The notes under the pieces were generated by a model. It had not been told where the DNA came from. It searched no databases and was given only the letters and a program-made list of their open reading frames with translations. Both the position numbers and the translations under genes were made by a program. 64,000 nt of DNA, from positions 62,001 to 126,000 of the forward strand of contig CAVPJV010000008.1 of the NCBI GenBank assembly GCA_963705515.1. The letters are read 5' to 3'. This DNA is from Gaiellasilicea sp963705515. Its GTDB lineage: Bacteria > Actinomycetota > Thermoleophilia > Gaiellales > Gaiellaceae. This document shows positions 17,179 to 25,079 of this stretch, piece after piece (position 1 is the first letter of the stretch; every line of letters begins with the position of its first letter).

Positions 17179-17676
17179 GTGAGAACTTGTGAGGGTTCGG
17201 AAGCTTTCGGTAGAACGGGCGGAGAAGATACGTTGAGCGAGCACGCACTGACGGCGACGGGCGACCCCGATTTCGGGCGCACCGTGCGGCTGACGATTCC
17301 GGCCAAGCCTGAGTACATCACGCTCTCCCGGCTCGCCCTGGCCGGGCTCTCCCGCGTCCGCTCCTTCCCCGACGAGACGCTCGCCGATCTGAAGCTCGCC
17401 CTCACCGAGGCGTGTTCCAACTCCGTGCGCCACGCCTACGAGAACGGCGAGGGGCACGTCGACATCAGCTTCGAGCTCCGTGACGACAGGTTGATCGTCG
17501 AGGTCGCCGACGATGGCACGGGCTTCGAGCTCGAGCAGGGCGCGAAGAACGACGGCGACGTCCTCGGCGTGGGCGGTCTCGGGATCGCGATCATCCGCTC
17601 GATCGCCGACGAGGTGGAGATCGAGGGCGGCCCGAGCGGCAAGGGCTCACGCCTCCGCTTCGTCAAGCTCCTCTAG
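17179..17676 (+). CDS. RsbW-like anti-sigma factor/serine kinase (HATPase_c_2)
   Basis: A GHKL ATP-binding protein of the RsbW/SpoIIAB type: 'LADLKLALTEACSNSVRHAYE' (N-box), 'IVEVADDGTGFELE' (G1) and 'GGLGIAIIRSIADEVEI' (G2). Such proteins bind a sigma-B/F-type factor and phosphorylate its anti-anti-sigma partner. Neither partner is encoded in the window. Two starts are credible: GTG 17179 (165 aa) behind GGGGAGG, and TTG 17233 (147 aa) behind GGAGAAG. A GGTTT-N16-GGGGAG sequence at 17147-17173 resembles a sigma-B/F promoter; if real, only the TTG start would be on the mRNA. Confidence 0.82.
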   Translation: MRTCEGSEAFGRTGGEDTLSEHALTATGDPDFGRTVRLTIPAKPEYITLSRLALAGLSRVRSFPDETLADLKLALTEACSNSVRHAYENGEGHVDISFELRDDRLIVEVADDGTGFELEQGAKNDGDVLGVGGLGIAIIRSIADEVEIEGGPSGKGSRLRFVKLL

Positions 17677-17688
17677 TCTCCCCGTCCG

Positions 17689-19095
17689 ATGACCGAACGG
17701 CGGAAGCTGATCGTCGTCTCCAACCGTGGGCCGATTGCGTACGGGCGCGAGGGAGGCGACCGAATCGTGAAGCGCGGCGCCGGCGGCCTCGTCACCGCGC
17801 TCGCCCCGCTCGTCTCCCACCACGACGTCACCTGGATCGCCAGCGCGATCTCGGATGAGGACCGCGACGTCGCCGCCACCGGCACGGTGGAGGAGACCGC
17901 GCGCGACGGCTCGCGCTACCGGCTCCGGCTCGTCGCTCACCCTCCGGAGGCGTACGACCTCTACTACAACGTGATCTCGAATCCGGCGCTCTGGTTCGTC
18001 CAGCACGGGCTCTGGGAGCGCAAGCACGATCCCGAGCAGGATCTCCGCCCCGCGTGGGACGAGGGCTACGTCGAGGTCAACCGCGACTTCGCCGCTGCCG
18101 TCGTCGAGGAGCTCGAGCACGAGCCGGCCGCGGCGGTGCTCTTCCACGACTACCACCTCTACGTCGCTCCGTCATTCGTCCACGAGCGGCGACCCGACAC
18201 CGCGCTCGCCCACTTCACGCACATTCCCTGGGTTGGGCCCGATGGCTGGTCGGTGCTCCCGGAGCGGATCGTCCGCGAGATCCACGAAGGGCTGCTCGCC
18301 TGCGACGTGGCCGGCTTCCACACGCAGCGGTGGCGCCATGCGTTCCTCGACACCTGCCGAAGCCTCGGGCTCGACCCGGACGAGCGACGCGTGACCGCAC
18401 ATCCGATCTCGATCGACCCGGAGGAGTTCGAGACCCTCGCCGGCAGCGAGCCGGTGCTTGCCCGTGAGCGTGAGCTCACGGCTGAGCGGCCGGAGCAGCT
18501 GATCCTCCGGGTCGACCGCACCGACCCGTCGAAGAACGTGCCCCGTGGCTTCGAGGCCTTCGCGTTGCTGCTCGAGCGCCGCCCCGACCTGCGTGGCCGC
18601 GTCGGCATGCTCGCCCTGCTCGACGCGTCCCGGCAGGAGATTCCCGAGTACGTCGAGGAGCGCCGCCGGATCGAGGCGGCGGCCGCGGCCGTCGAGGAGC
18701 GCTTCCCAGGAGCGCTCACGCTCCGCATCGCGGACGACTTCCCGGCGTCGATCGCGGCGTACAAGCAGTTCGACGTCCTGCTCGTGAACGCGGTCATGGA
18801 CGGGCTCAACCTCGTCGCGAAGGAGGCGCCGATCGTGAACGAGCGAGCCGGGGCCGTTGCCTTATCGGTAAACGCCGGCGCCTATGAGGAGCTCGGTGAC
18901 TGGGTCGTCCCGCTCGATCCGTTCGACGTTTCGGGCACGGCGGATGCACTCGAGCGGGCGCTCGAGCTGGGCAAGGACGAGCGGGCCGAGCGCCGTCGGG
19001 CGATCAGCGCCCAGGTCCGGGAGCACGATCTCGAGGAGTGGATCGCGGCGCAGCTGGCCGATCTCGACCGCGCGAGTAGCATTCGGCGGCGATGA
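17689..19095 (+). CDS. otsA: Trehalose-6-phosphate synthase (OtsA, GT20)
   Basis: A 468-residue retaining glucosyltransferase. Family blocks: 'LIVVSNRGPIAY', 'KRGAGGLVTAL', 'LFHDYHLYVAPSFV', 'HFTHIPW', 'RVDRTDPSKNVPRGFEAF' (donor phosphate binding), and 'VNAVMDGLNLVAKEAPIVN'. It should make trehalose-6-phosphate from UDP- or GDP-glucose and glucose-6-phosphate for osmotic and desiccation protection. No OtsB phosphatase gene lies next to it. It begins 13 bases after the RsbW-like gene, in line with stress control, and overlaps moaC by 4 bases. Confidence 0.92.
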   Translation: MTERRKLIVVSNRGPIAYGREGGDRIVKRGAGGLVTALAPLVSHHDVTWIASAISDEDRDVAATGTVEETARDGSRYRLRLVAHPPEAYDLYYNVISNPALWFVQHGLWERKHDPEQDLRPAWDEGYVEVNRDFAAAVVEELEHEPAAAVLFHDYHLYVAPSFVHERRPDTALAHFTHIPWVGPDGWSVLPERIVREIHEGLLACDVAGFHTQRWRHAFLDTCRSLGLDPDERRVTAHPISIDPEEFETLAGSEPVLARERELTAERPEQLILRVDRTDPSKNVPRGFEAFALLLERRPDLRGRVGMLALLDASRQEIPEYVEERRRIEAAAAAVEERFPGALTLRIADDFPASIAAYKQFDVLLVNAVMDGLNLVAKEAPIVNERAGAVALSVNAGAYEELGDWVVPLDPFDVSGTADALERALELGKDERAERRRAISAQVREHDLEEWIAAQLADLDRASSIRRR

Positions 19096-19538
19096 GCGAC
19101 CTCTCGCATGTCGACGAGTCCGGCGCGGTCCGCATGGTCGACGTCGGCGGCAAGCCGCTCTCGCGGCGGCGCGCCGTGGCGCGGGCATCGGTGCGGATGG
19201 CGCCGGAGACCGCACGGCGGCTCGGCGACCTGCCCAAGGGCGATGCGCTGACGACTGCGCAGCTCGCGGGGATCATGGCCGCGAAGCGGACGAGCGACCT
19301 GATCCCGCTCTGCCATCCTCTGCCGCTCTCGGTCGTCGATGTCTCGCTCGAGGTCGTCGCCGACGGCGTCGAGATCACGGCCGCCGCGGAGACGACGGCG
19401 CAGACCGGGGTCGAGATGGAGGCGCTCACTGCCGCCTCGGTCGCCGCGCTGACCGTCTACGACATGGCGAAGGCGATCGACAAGGACATGGTGATCGCCG
19501 AGGTGACCCTGGTCGAGAAGACGAAGGCCGCCGTTTGA
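19092..19538 (+). CDS. moaC: Cyclic pyranopterin monophosphate synthase MoaC
   Basis: A 148-residue enzyme that converts the MoaA product to cPMP in Moco synthesis. It has 'MVDVGGKPLSRRRAVA', 'KGDALTTAQLAGIMAAKRT', 'LIPLCHPLPLS' and 'GVEMEALTAASVAALTVYDM', the conserved active-site blocks (Lys, His, Glu, Asp). The ATG is inside the otsA stop (ATGA). No moaA lies in the window. Confidence 0.95.
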   Translation: MSDLSHVDESGAVRMVDVGGKPLSRRRAVARASVRMAPETARRLGDLPKGDALTTAQLAGIMAAKRTSDLIPLCHPLPLSVVDVSLEVVADGVEITAAAETTAQTGVEMEALTAASVAALTVYDMAKAIDKDMVIAEVTLVEKTKAAV

Positions 19539-20014
19539 GGGCCGCGGTGCTGACCGTCTCCGACGGCGTCGTCGCAGGCACCCGCGAGGACACGAGCGGT
19601 GACGTCCTCGCCGACCTGCTCGCCGGCGACGGCTACGAGGTCGAGCGCCGCATCGTGCCCGACGAGGCCGAAGAGATCGCCGCCGCGATCTCGGAGCTGG
19701 CCGAGTCGGCCGCCGTGGTGCTCACGACAGGCGGCACCGGTGTCGCACCCCGCGACGTCACTCCCGAGGCGACGCGCTCGGTGCTCGACCGCGAGGCGCC
19801 CGGGATCGCCGAGGCGATCCGTGCCGACTCGCTGGCGAAGACGCCGCACGCGCTGCTCTCGCGTGGGGTGGCAGGCATCCACGCGCGCACCCTGGTCGTC
19901 AACCTGCCGGGCTCGCCGGGCGGCTGCCGCGACGGCTACGCCGTGCTGCAGCCCGCGCTCGGGCACGCGCTCGGCCTGCTCGCCGAAGCCGAGACGGCGC
20001 ACAGGCAGACGTGA
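19535..20014 (+). CDS. Molybdopterin adenylyltransferase-like protein (MoaB/MogA)
   Basis: A 159-residue MoCF-fold protein with 'AAVLTVSDGVVAGTREDTSG', 'VVLTTGGTGVAPRDVTPEAT' and 'LVVNLPGSPGG'. It should adenylate molybdopterin before MoeA inserts the metal. The start is TTG 19535, overlapping the moaC TGA as TTGA; GTG 19547 would remove part of the first strand. It overlaps the next gene by 4 bases (GTGA). Confidence 0.9.
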   Translation: MRAAVLTVSDGVVAGTREDTSGDVLADLLAGDGYEVERRIVPDEAEEIAAAISELAESAAVVLTTGGTGVAPRDVTPEATRSVLDREAPGIAEAIRADSLAKTPHALLSRGVAGIHARTLVVNLPGSPGGCRDGYAVLQPALGHALGLLAEAETAHRQT

Positions 20015-20874
20015 CGACGACGGCCGTCTCGCTCCCGCGCCGCTTCGCCTCGCTGGTGAAGCTCGAGCACACCGTATTCGCGCTCCCGTTCGCGTACGTC
20101 GGGATGCTGCTCGCGCTGGGCGAGTCGCCCTCGGCGGCGGACTGGCTCTGGGTAACGGTGGCCATGGTCGGCGCCCGCACGCTGGCGATGAGCCTGAACC
20201 GGCTGATCGACGCGGAGATCGACGCCCGCAACCCCCGCACGGCGAGCCGCGAGCTGCCGGCCGGGACGCTCTCGCGCGGACAGGTGCTCGCGCTCTGCGC
20301 GGGCGCGCTCGCGCTCTTCCTCGTCGCCGTCTTCCAGCTCGACCCGGTCGTGCGCTGGCTCTGGCCGATCCCGGTCTTCTTCTTCGTCGTCTACCCGTAC
20401 CTCAAGCGCGTCACCTGGCTCTGCCATCTCTGGCTCGGCTGCTCACTCGGGCTCGCTCCGGTCGGAGCCTGGGTCGCCGTCACAGGCGAGCTCCCGTGGG
20501 AGGCGTTTGCCCTCGGCGGCGCGGTCGCGCTCTGGGTCGCCGGCTTCGACTTCTTCTACTCGCTCTTCGACCTCGAGCACGACCGCGAGCAGGGTCTGCA
20601 CTCCTGGGCGACCCGCTTCGGCGAGCGCGGCGTCTTCGCCGCTGCGCGTCTCTTCCACGTCGGGACGGTCGCGTTGCTCGCCCTGGCCGGCCTGGGCCTC
20701 GACGTCGACCTGTTCTACTGGCTCGGCGTCGGAGCCGTCGCCGCGCTGCTCGCGTACGAGCACTCGCTCGTCCGGCCCGGCGACCTGCGCCGCCTCGACG
20801 CCGCCTTCTTCACCGTCAACGGCGTCATCAGCATCGTCTTCCTCTGTTTCGTCCTCGCCGACGTGCTCCTGTGA
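20011..20874 (+). CDS. UbiA-family prenyltransferase (MqnP/UbiA-like)
   Basis: A 287-residue membrane enzyme with about eight helices and both Asp-rich motifs: 'NRLIDAEIDARNPRT' and 'DFFYSLFDLEHDREQGLHS'. The sequence style fits the UbiA subgroup used in the futalosine menaquinone pathway (MqnP), or a 4-hydroxybenzoate prenyltransferase. The pathway assignment is inferred, since no other mqn or ubi genes are present. GTG 20011 overlaps the previous stop. Being next to ccm and hem genes ties it to electron-transport cofactor supply. Confidence 0.85.
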   Translation: MTTTAVSLPRRFASLVKLEHTVFALPFAYVGMLLALGESPSAADWLWVTVAMVGARTLAMSLNRLIDAEIDARNPRTASRELPAGTLSRGQVLALCAGALALFLVAVFQLDPVVRWLWPIPVFFFVVYPYLKRVTWLCHLWLGCSLGLAPVGAWVAVTGELPWEAFALGGAVALWVAGFDFFYSLFDLEHDREQGLHSWATRFGERGVFAAARLFHVGTVALLALAGLGLDVDLFYWLGVGAVAALLAYEHSLVRPGDLRRLDAAFFTVNGVISIVFLCFVLADVLL

Positions 20875-21455
20875 TCGCGGCGCGGGCGGTCGAGAAGCGC
20901 TACGGGCGGCGGCGGGCGCTGCGGCCGCTCGATTTCCGGCTCGAGCGCGGCGGCTTTCTTGTTGTCACTGGAGCCAACGGTTCCGGCAAGACGACGCTGC
21001 TGCGGCTCGTCGCCGGTCTCGCCGCGCCGAGCAGCGGCGAACTGGAGGTCGCCGCCGGCCGCGGTGCGCTCGGCTATCTCGGCCACGAGCCGCTGCTCTA
21101 CCGCGATCTGTCCGCGGTCGAGAACCTCGACCTCTACGGCCGTCTCTACCGCGTGCCGGAGCGACGCGAGCGGATCGGGATGCTGCTCGAGCGCTACGGC
21201 CTCTGGGACGTCCGCGCCGAACGGGTGGCGTCGTACTCGCGCGGGATGACGCAGCGGCTTGCGCTCTGCCGCGCACTGCTGCACGAGCCGGAGCTGCTCG
21301 TCCTCGACGAGCCGTTCACCGCCCTCGACGCCGAGGGAGCCGAGCTGCTCGACCGACAGCTCGCCGAGCTCGCCGGCACAGCGACCGTCCTGCTGACGAC
21401 GCACGAGCCCGCGCGGGTCGAGCCGCTCGCGAGCTCTCGTGTGGCGCTCGCATGA
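20871..21455 (+). CDS. ccmA: Cytochrome c biogenesis ABC transporter ATPase CcmA
   Basis: A 194-residue ABC ATPase with Walker A 'GANGSGKTT', signature 'SYSRGMTQRLALCRALL', Walker B 'LLVLDEPFTALD' and the His-loop 'LLTTHE'. Its short length and the phrase 'LGHEPLLYRDLSAVENLDLY' fit CcmA, the ATPase that releases holo-CcmE in system I. It starts at GTG 20871 (GTGA overlap) and is followed by ccmB, ccmC and ccmD in order. Confidence 0.9.
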   Translation: MIAARAVEKRYGRRRALRPLDFRLERGGFLVVTGANGSGKTTLLRLVAGLAAPSSGELEVAAGRGALGYLGHEPLLYRDLSAVENLDLYGRLYRVPERRERIGMLLERYGLWDVRAERVASYSRGMTQRLALCRALLHEPELLVLDEPFTALDAEGAELLDRQLAELAGTATVLLTTHEPARVEPLASSRVALA

Positions 21456-22090
21456 GCTATCTCGCCGACGTCGCCGCGCTCGCGCGCAAGGACCTGCGGC
21501 TCGAGCTGCGCGCGCGCGACACGCTGCCCGCGATGCTCCTCTTCGTCCTCTCGACGCTCGTCGTCTTCCACTTCGCGCTGCCGACCGGGGCCGACGAGGT
21601 CGCGGCGCAGGGCCTTCTCTGGGTCGCGCTCGTCTTCACCGCGCTGCTGGGGCTCGCTCGCGCCTGGGCGCCGGAGCGCGAGGGCGGCGCGCTCGAAGGG
21701 CTCGTGCTCGCTCCGTCCGACCGGAGCGCGATCTGGCTGGGCAAGTCCGCCGCGGTCTTCGTCTTCCTGGCCCTGATCGAGCTCGTCGCCCTGCCGGCGT
21801 TCGCTCTCTTCTTCTCGCCGCTGCAGGCGGAGGCCGTCCTCGGCGTGCTGCTCGCGAACGTCGGCATCTGCGCCGTCGGGACGCTGCTCGCGGCGATGGC
21901 GGCCGCAAGTCGGACGCGCGAGCTGATCCTGCCGCTGCTCTTCCTGCCGCTCGCGATCCCGCTCGTCGTCGGCGGTGTCGGCTCGAGCGTCTCGACCGAC
22001 CCCGGCCGCTACCTCCTGTTTCTCGGTCTGTACGACGCGGTCTTCGCGATACTGTGCTGGGCGTCCTTTGAGTACGTCGTCTCCGAATAG
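21452..22090 (+). CDS. ccmB: Heme exporter/cytochrome c biogenesis protein CcmB
   Basis: A 212-residue membrane protein with six helices. The N-terminal 'ALARKDLRLELRARDTLPAMLLFVL' and the central 'APEREGGALEGLVLAPSDRSAIWLGK' are typical of CcmB, the permease partner of CcmA. ATG 21452 overlaps the ccmA stop by 4 bases, and its 3' end overlaps the start of ccmC by 23 bases. Confidence 0.9.
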   Translation: MSYLADVAALARKDLRLELRARDTLPAMLLFVLSTLVVFHFALPTGADEVAAQGLLWVALVFTALLGLARAWAPEREGGALEGLVLAPSDRSAIWLGKSAAVFVFLALIELVALPAFALFFSPLQAEAVLGVLLANVGICAVGTLLAAMAAASRTRELILPLLFLPLAIPLVVGGVGSSVSTDPGRYLLFLGLYDAVFAILCWASFEYVVSE

Positions 22091-22775
22091 CAGGGTCTTT
22101 CTCGTCTCGGTTCCGGCGCTCGCGGCGCTCTCCGCAGCGCTCGTCGGGCTGGCGATCGTCTTCGCGTTCTGGGTCGCCCCCGAGGACGCCGATCAGGGGA
22201 TCTCGCAGAAGATCTTCTACTTCCACGTCCCGATCGCGCTGACCGCGTACGCCTGCTTCGGCTGGGGGGCGTGGAAAGCGCTGCGGCTGCTCTGGAAGGG
22301 CGACGAGCACTACGACCTCGAGAGTTACGTCGCAATCCACCAGGGCACGATCTTCGGGGCGCTCACGCTCGCGACCGGGTCGATCTGGGCCAAGGCCTCG
22401 TGGGGGCATTGGTGGGTCTGGGACTCAAACCAGCTCGTGCTCTTCCTCGTCCTCTTCCTCTTCTACTCGGCCTACTTCATGCTCCGCTTCTCGATCGAGG
22501 AGGGACCTCGGCGCGCGAATTTGTCGGCCGTCTACGCGCTCTTCGGCGTCGCCCTGATTCCGGTCAGTTTCTTCGCGATCCGCCTCGCCGAGGACTTCAT
22601 CCACCCGACGACGTTCACGCGCGACGGACCGCAGATGACGGGGACGATGTTCTTCGCCTTCTGCGTCTGCTGGCTCGCGATCACGCTGCTCGCGTACACG
22701 CTCTACCGGGTCGAGCTCGTCGGGAAGCGGCTCGACGCGAACCTGCGCGAGCTGCGGGAGATACTGACGGCATGA
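22068..22775 (+). CDS. ccmC: Heme handling protein CcmC
   Basis: A protein of about 235 residues with six membrane helices. The tryptophan-rich WWD signature 'WGHWWVWDSNQLVLF' sits between conserved histidines ('FYFHVP', 'YVAIHQG', 'FIHPTTF'). It places heme on the CcmE chaperone. The only start that keeps the first helix is TTG 22068, inside ccmB. The usual WWD continuation (WDARLT) is here WDSNQL. Confidence 0.88.
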   Translation: MSTSSPNSRVFLVSVPALAALSAALVGLAIVFAFWVAPEDADQGISQKIFYFHVPIALTAYACFGWGAWKALRLLWKGDEHYDLESYVAIHQGTIFGALTLATGSIWAKASWGHWWVWDSNQLVLFLVLFLFYSAYFMLRFSIEEGPRRANLSAVYALFGVALIPVSFFAIRLAEDFIHPTTFTRDGPQMTGTMFFAFCVCWLAITLLAYTLYRVELVGKRLDANLRELREILTA

Positions 22776-22927
22776 GCCAGAGCGATTACGTCGTCGCGGC
22801 CTACGGGGTCGTGTTCGTGACCCTGCTCGTCTACGTTGCGATCATCGCCGCCAAGCTCTCGCGGCTCGAGCGCGACACCGCCGAGCTTGCGGAGCTGGCG
22901 CGGCAGCGCCGAGACGGTGTTGGCTAA
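22772..22927 (+). CDS. ccmD: CcmD-like small membrane protein
   Basis: A 51-residue protein with one membrane helix (about residues 7-27) and a basic, helical C-terminus 'AKLSRLERDTAELAELARQR'. This is the form and position of CcmD, which helps release holo-CcmE from CcmABC. ATG 22772 overlaps the ccmC stop by 4 bases. The sequence itself is too short for firm homology; the assignment leans on context. Confidence 0.75.
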   Translation: MSQSDYVVAAYGVVFVTLLVYVAIIAAKLSRLERDTAELAELARQRRDGVG

Positions 22928-22932
22928 CCGCG

Positions 22933-23703
22933 ATGGCTGAGTTCCTCGTCGTCCCGGCGCTGCTCGCCTACGGTGAGGCGGCCTTCGCCTACGCGGGCGA
23001 GCTGCGCGGTCCGGGGCTCGCGGGCCGGCTGGCGACCTGGGGCGTCCGGCTCGGCTGGCTGGCGCAGACGGCGCTCCTCGTCGGGCAGGGGCTGTCGGCC
23101 GACGGCTTCCCGTGGGGGACGTGGGCCGGCGCGCTCAACCTCTTCGTCTGGCTCGTCGTCGGCGCCTACCTGATCTGGGGCTGCACGCCTCGCTATCGCC
23201 TGCTCGGGTTGACGGTGATGCCCGTCGCAGCTGCCCTGCTCGCCCTCGCCTGGGCCGGTGGCGGGACCGCGTTCGACCAGGGTGACCGCTCGGGCGCCGT
23301 CCTCGCAGCGCACGCGGTCCTGATGCTGGCCGGGTTCGCCGGGCTGACGCTCGCGGCAGGGATGGCCTCGCTCTACCTCTGGCAGGAGCGGCGGCTGAAA
23401 CGGCACGAGCGCAGCGTCCTGCGCGTCCGGATGCCGCCGCTGGACGCGCTCGACCGGCTCGCCGCGCGCACCGTGCTCGGCTCGCTCGTCGTTCTCACGC
23501 TCGGGATCGGCGTCGGCGCGGCCAGCTTCGAGCGCGGCGACCTCGACGCGGCGATGGTGGTCACGTTCCTGATCCTCGCCACGTATGCGGCTCTGCTCGT
23601 GCTCCGCCACGAGGGCTGGCGCGGCCGCCGGGCTGCGCTCCTGAACCTGGCCGGCTTCGCGCTTGTCGCGATCGTCCTGCCCCTGACCCACTTCGCCGCA
23701 TGA
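22933..23703 (+). CDS. HemX/CcsA-like cytochrome c assembly membrane protein
   Basis: A 256-residue polytopic protein (eight helices) of the CcsA/HemX family: 'GVRLGWLAQTALLVGQGLSADGFPWGTWAGALNLFVWLVV', split by conserved tryptophans, and late 'PLTHFAA'. Related proteins include HemX, encoded next to hemA in Bacillus and affecting GluTR level, and CcsA of system II. Here it lies directly before hemA (ATGA overlap) and after ccmD, so either a HemX or a heme-delivery role fits. The classic CcsA WWD motif is weak. Confidence 0.78.
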   Translation: MAEFLVVPALLAYGEAAFAYAGELRGPGLAGRLATWGVRLGWLAQTALLVGQGLSADGFPWGTWAGALNLFVWLVVGAYLIWGCTPRYRLLGLTVMPVAAALLALAWAGGGTAFDQGDRSGAVLAAHAVLMLAGFAGLTLAAGMASLYLWQERRLKRHERSVLRVRMPPLDALDRLAARTVLGSLVVLTLGIGVGAASFERGDLDAAMVVTFLILATYAALLVLRHEGWRGRRAALLNLAGFALVAIVLPLTHFAA

Positions 23704-24938
23704 AGCTGACACTCGCGGGTGTGTCGCACCACAAGGCGCCGATCGAGCTGCGCGAGCGTGTCGCGCTCGACCTCGAGGCCTGCCGGGCCCTGGCGGAGCG
23801 TTTCGACGGGGAGGCGGTCGTGCTCTCCACGTGCAATCGCACCGAGCTCTATCTCGCGCAGGAGGAACATGCGGAGGAGCTCGCGGTCGGGACGCTCGCC
23901 GAGCTCGCCGGCGACCGTGGCGCCGACCTGTCCGCCGCGCTCTACCGTCTCCGCGACGAGGCCGCGGCGCTGCACCTCTTCCGTGTCGCCGCCGGGCTCG
24001 ACTCGCTCGTCCCCGGCGAGGGAGAGATTCTCGGCCAGGTGCGGACCGCCTTCGAGATCGGCTCGCCGGGGCCGTTCCTCGACAAGCTCTTCCGGCAGGC
24101 ACTACATGCCGGTCGCCGCGTCCGGCTCGAGACGGCGATCAGCGAGAGCCCCGCGTCGGTGCCCTCGGCAGCGGCAGCGCTCGCGCAGCAGGTCTTCGAC
24201 GATCTCTCGGGGCGGCGCGTGCTCGTGCTCGGCGCCGGGAAGATGAGCGAGGCGACCAGCCGGAACCTGGTCTCGCGCGGGGCGGAGGTTGCCGTCGTCG
24301 CGAACCGGACGCTGGCGCACGGCGAGGAGCTCGCCCGGCGACTCGGTGCGCAGGCGATCGAGCTCGCGGCGATTGGCACCGAGCTCGAGCACGCCGACGT
24401 CGTCGTCTCCGCGACGAGCGCCTCGGACCACGTGCTCACGCGCGAGGTCGTGGCCGCGGCGCTCAAAGCTCGGAAGGGGCGGCCGCTGCTCTTGGTCGAC
24501 CTCGCGGTCCCGCGTGACCTCGACCCTGCGATCAACGAGCTCGATGGCTGCTTCCTCTACGACGTCGACGATCTCGAGGCAGTCGTCTCCGAGACGCTCT
24601 CGGGCCGGCGGACCGAGGCGGCGCGGGCGGAGCGGCTCGTCGCCGACGAGGCCGATCGTTTCCGTGACTGGCAGGCGTCGCTCGACGTCGTGCCGACGAT
24701 CGCGTCGCTGCGCGCTCTGGCGGAGGAGATCAGGGACAGCGAGCTCGCCCGCGCCGGCGGCCGGCTCTCCGAGAGCGAACGCAAGCACGTCGAGTCGGTG
24801 ACGTCGCAGATCCTCGCAAAGCTCCTGCACCTGCCCACGATTCGCATGAAAGAGGCCGCCGCGGCAGCCGATGGTGTGGTCTATGCTGACGTCGTGAGGC
24901 ATCTGTTCGGGCTCGAAGAGGAGGAGCGGCGGCGTTGA
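23700..24938 (+). CDS. hemA: Glutamyl-tRNA reductase
   Basis: A 412-residue enzyme that reduces Glu-tRNA to glutamate-1-semialdehyde, the entry to heme by the C5 route. It has 'LAGVSHHKAPIELRERV', the catalytic Cys in 'VVLSTCNRTELYL', 'GEGEILGQVRTAFE', the NADP domain 'VLVLGAGKMSEATSRNL' and the dimerisation helix at the C-terminus. The length is normal. It overlaps the HemX-like gene by 4 bases. A gap of 141 bases before hemC is unusual for this compact operon and may hold regulation or an internal promoter. Confidence 0.95.
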   Translation: MKLTLAGVSHHKAPIELRERVALDLEACRALAERFDGEAVVLSTCNRTELYLAQEEHAEELAVGTLAELAGDRGADLSAALYRLRDEAAALHLFRVAAGLDSLVPGEGEILGQVRTAFEIGSPGPFLDKLFRQALHAGRRVRLETAISESPASVPSAAAALAQQVFDDLSGRRVLVLGAGKMSEATSRNLVSRGAEVAVVANRTLAHGEELARRLGAQAIELAAIGTELEHADVVVSATSASDHVLTREVVAAALKARKGRPLLLVDLAVPRDLDPAINELDGCFLYDVDDLEAVVSETLSGRRTEAARAERLVADEADRFRDWQASLDVVPTIASLRALAEEIRDSELARAGGRLSESERKHVESVTSQILAKLLHLPTIRMKEAAAAADGVVYADVVRHLFGLEEEERRR

Positions 24939-25079
24939 ACACCCGATTTCTGACCGGCCGCCCACTACCGCTGCAGGTGCCGACCGCGTTCGTGCGGATC
25001 CGGCCGACCAGTGCGACCGGTAAACGCGGCTGCGGCGAGTCGAGGACATTCTCATCGGCATTCGGGTCGCGGCGAAGCT

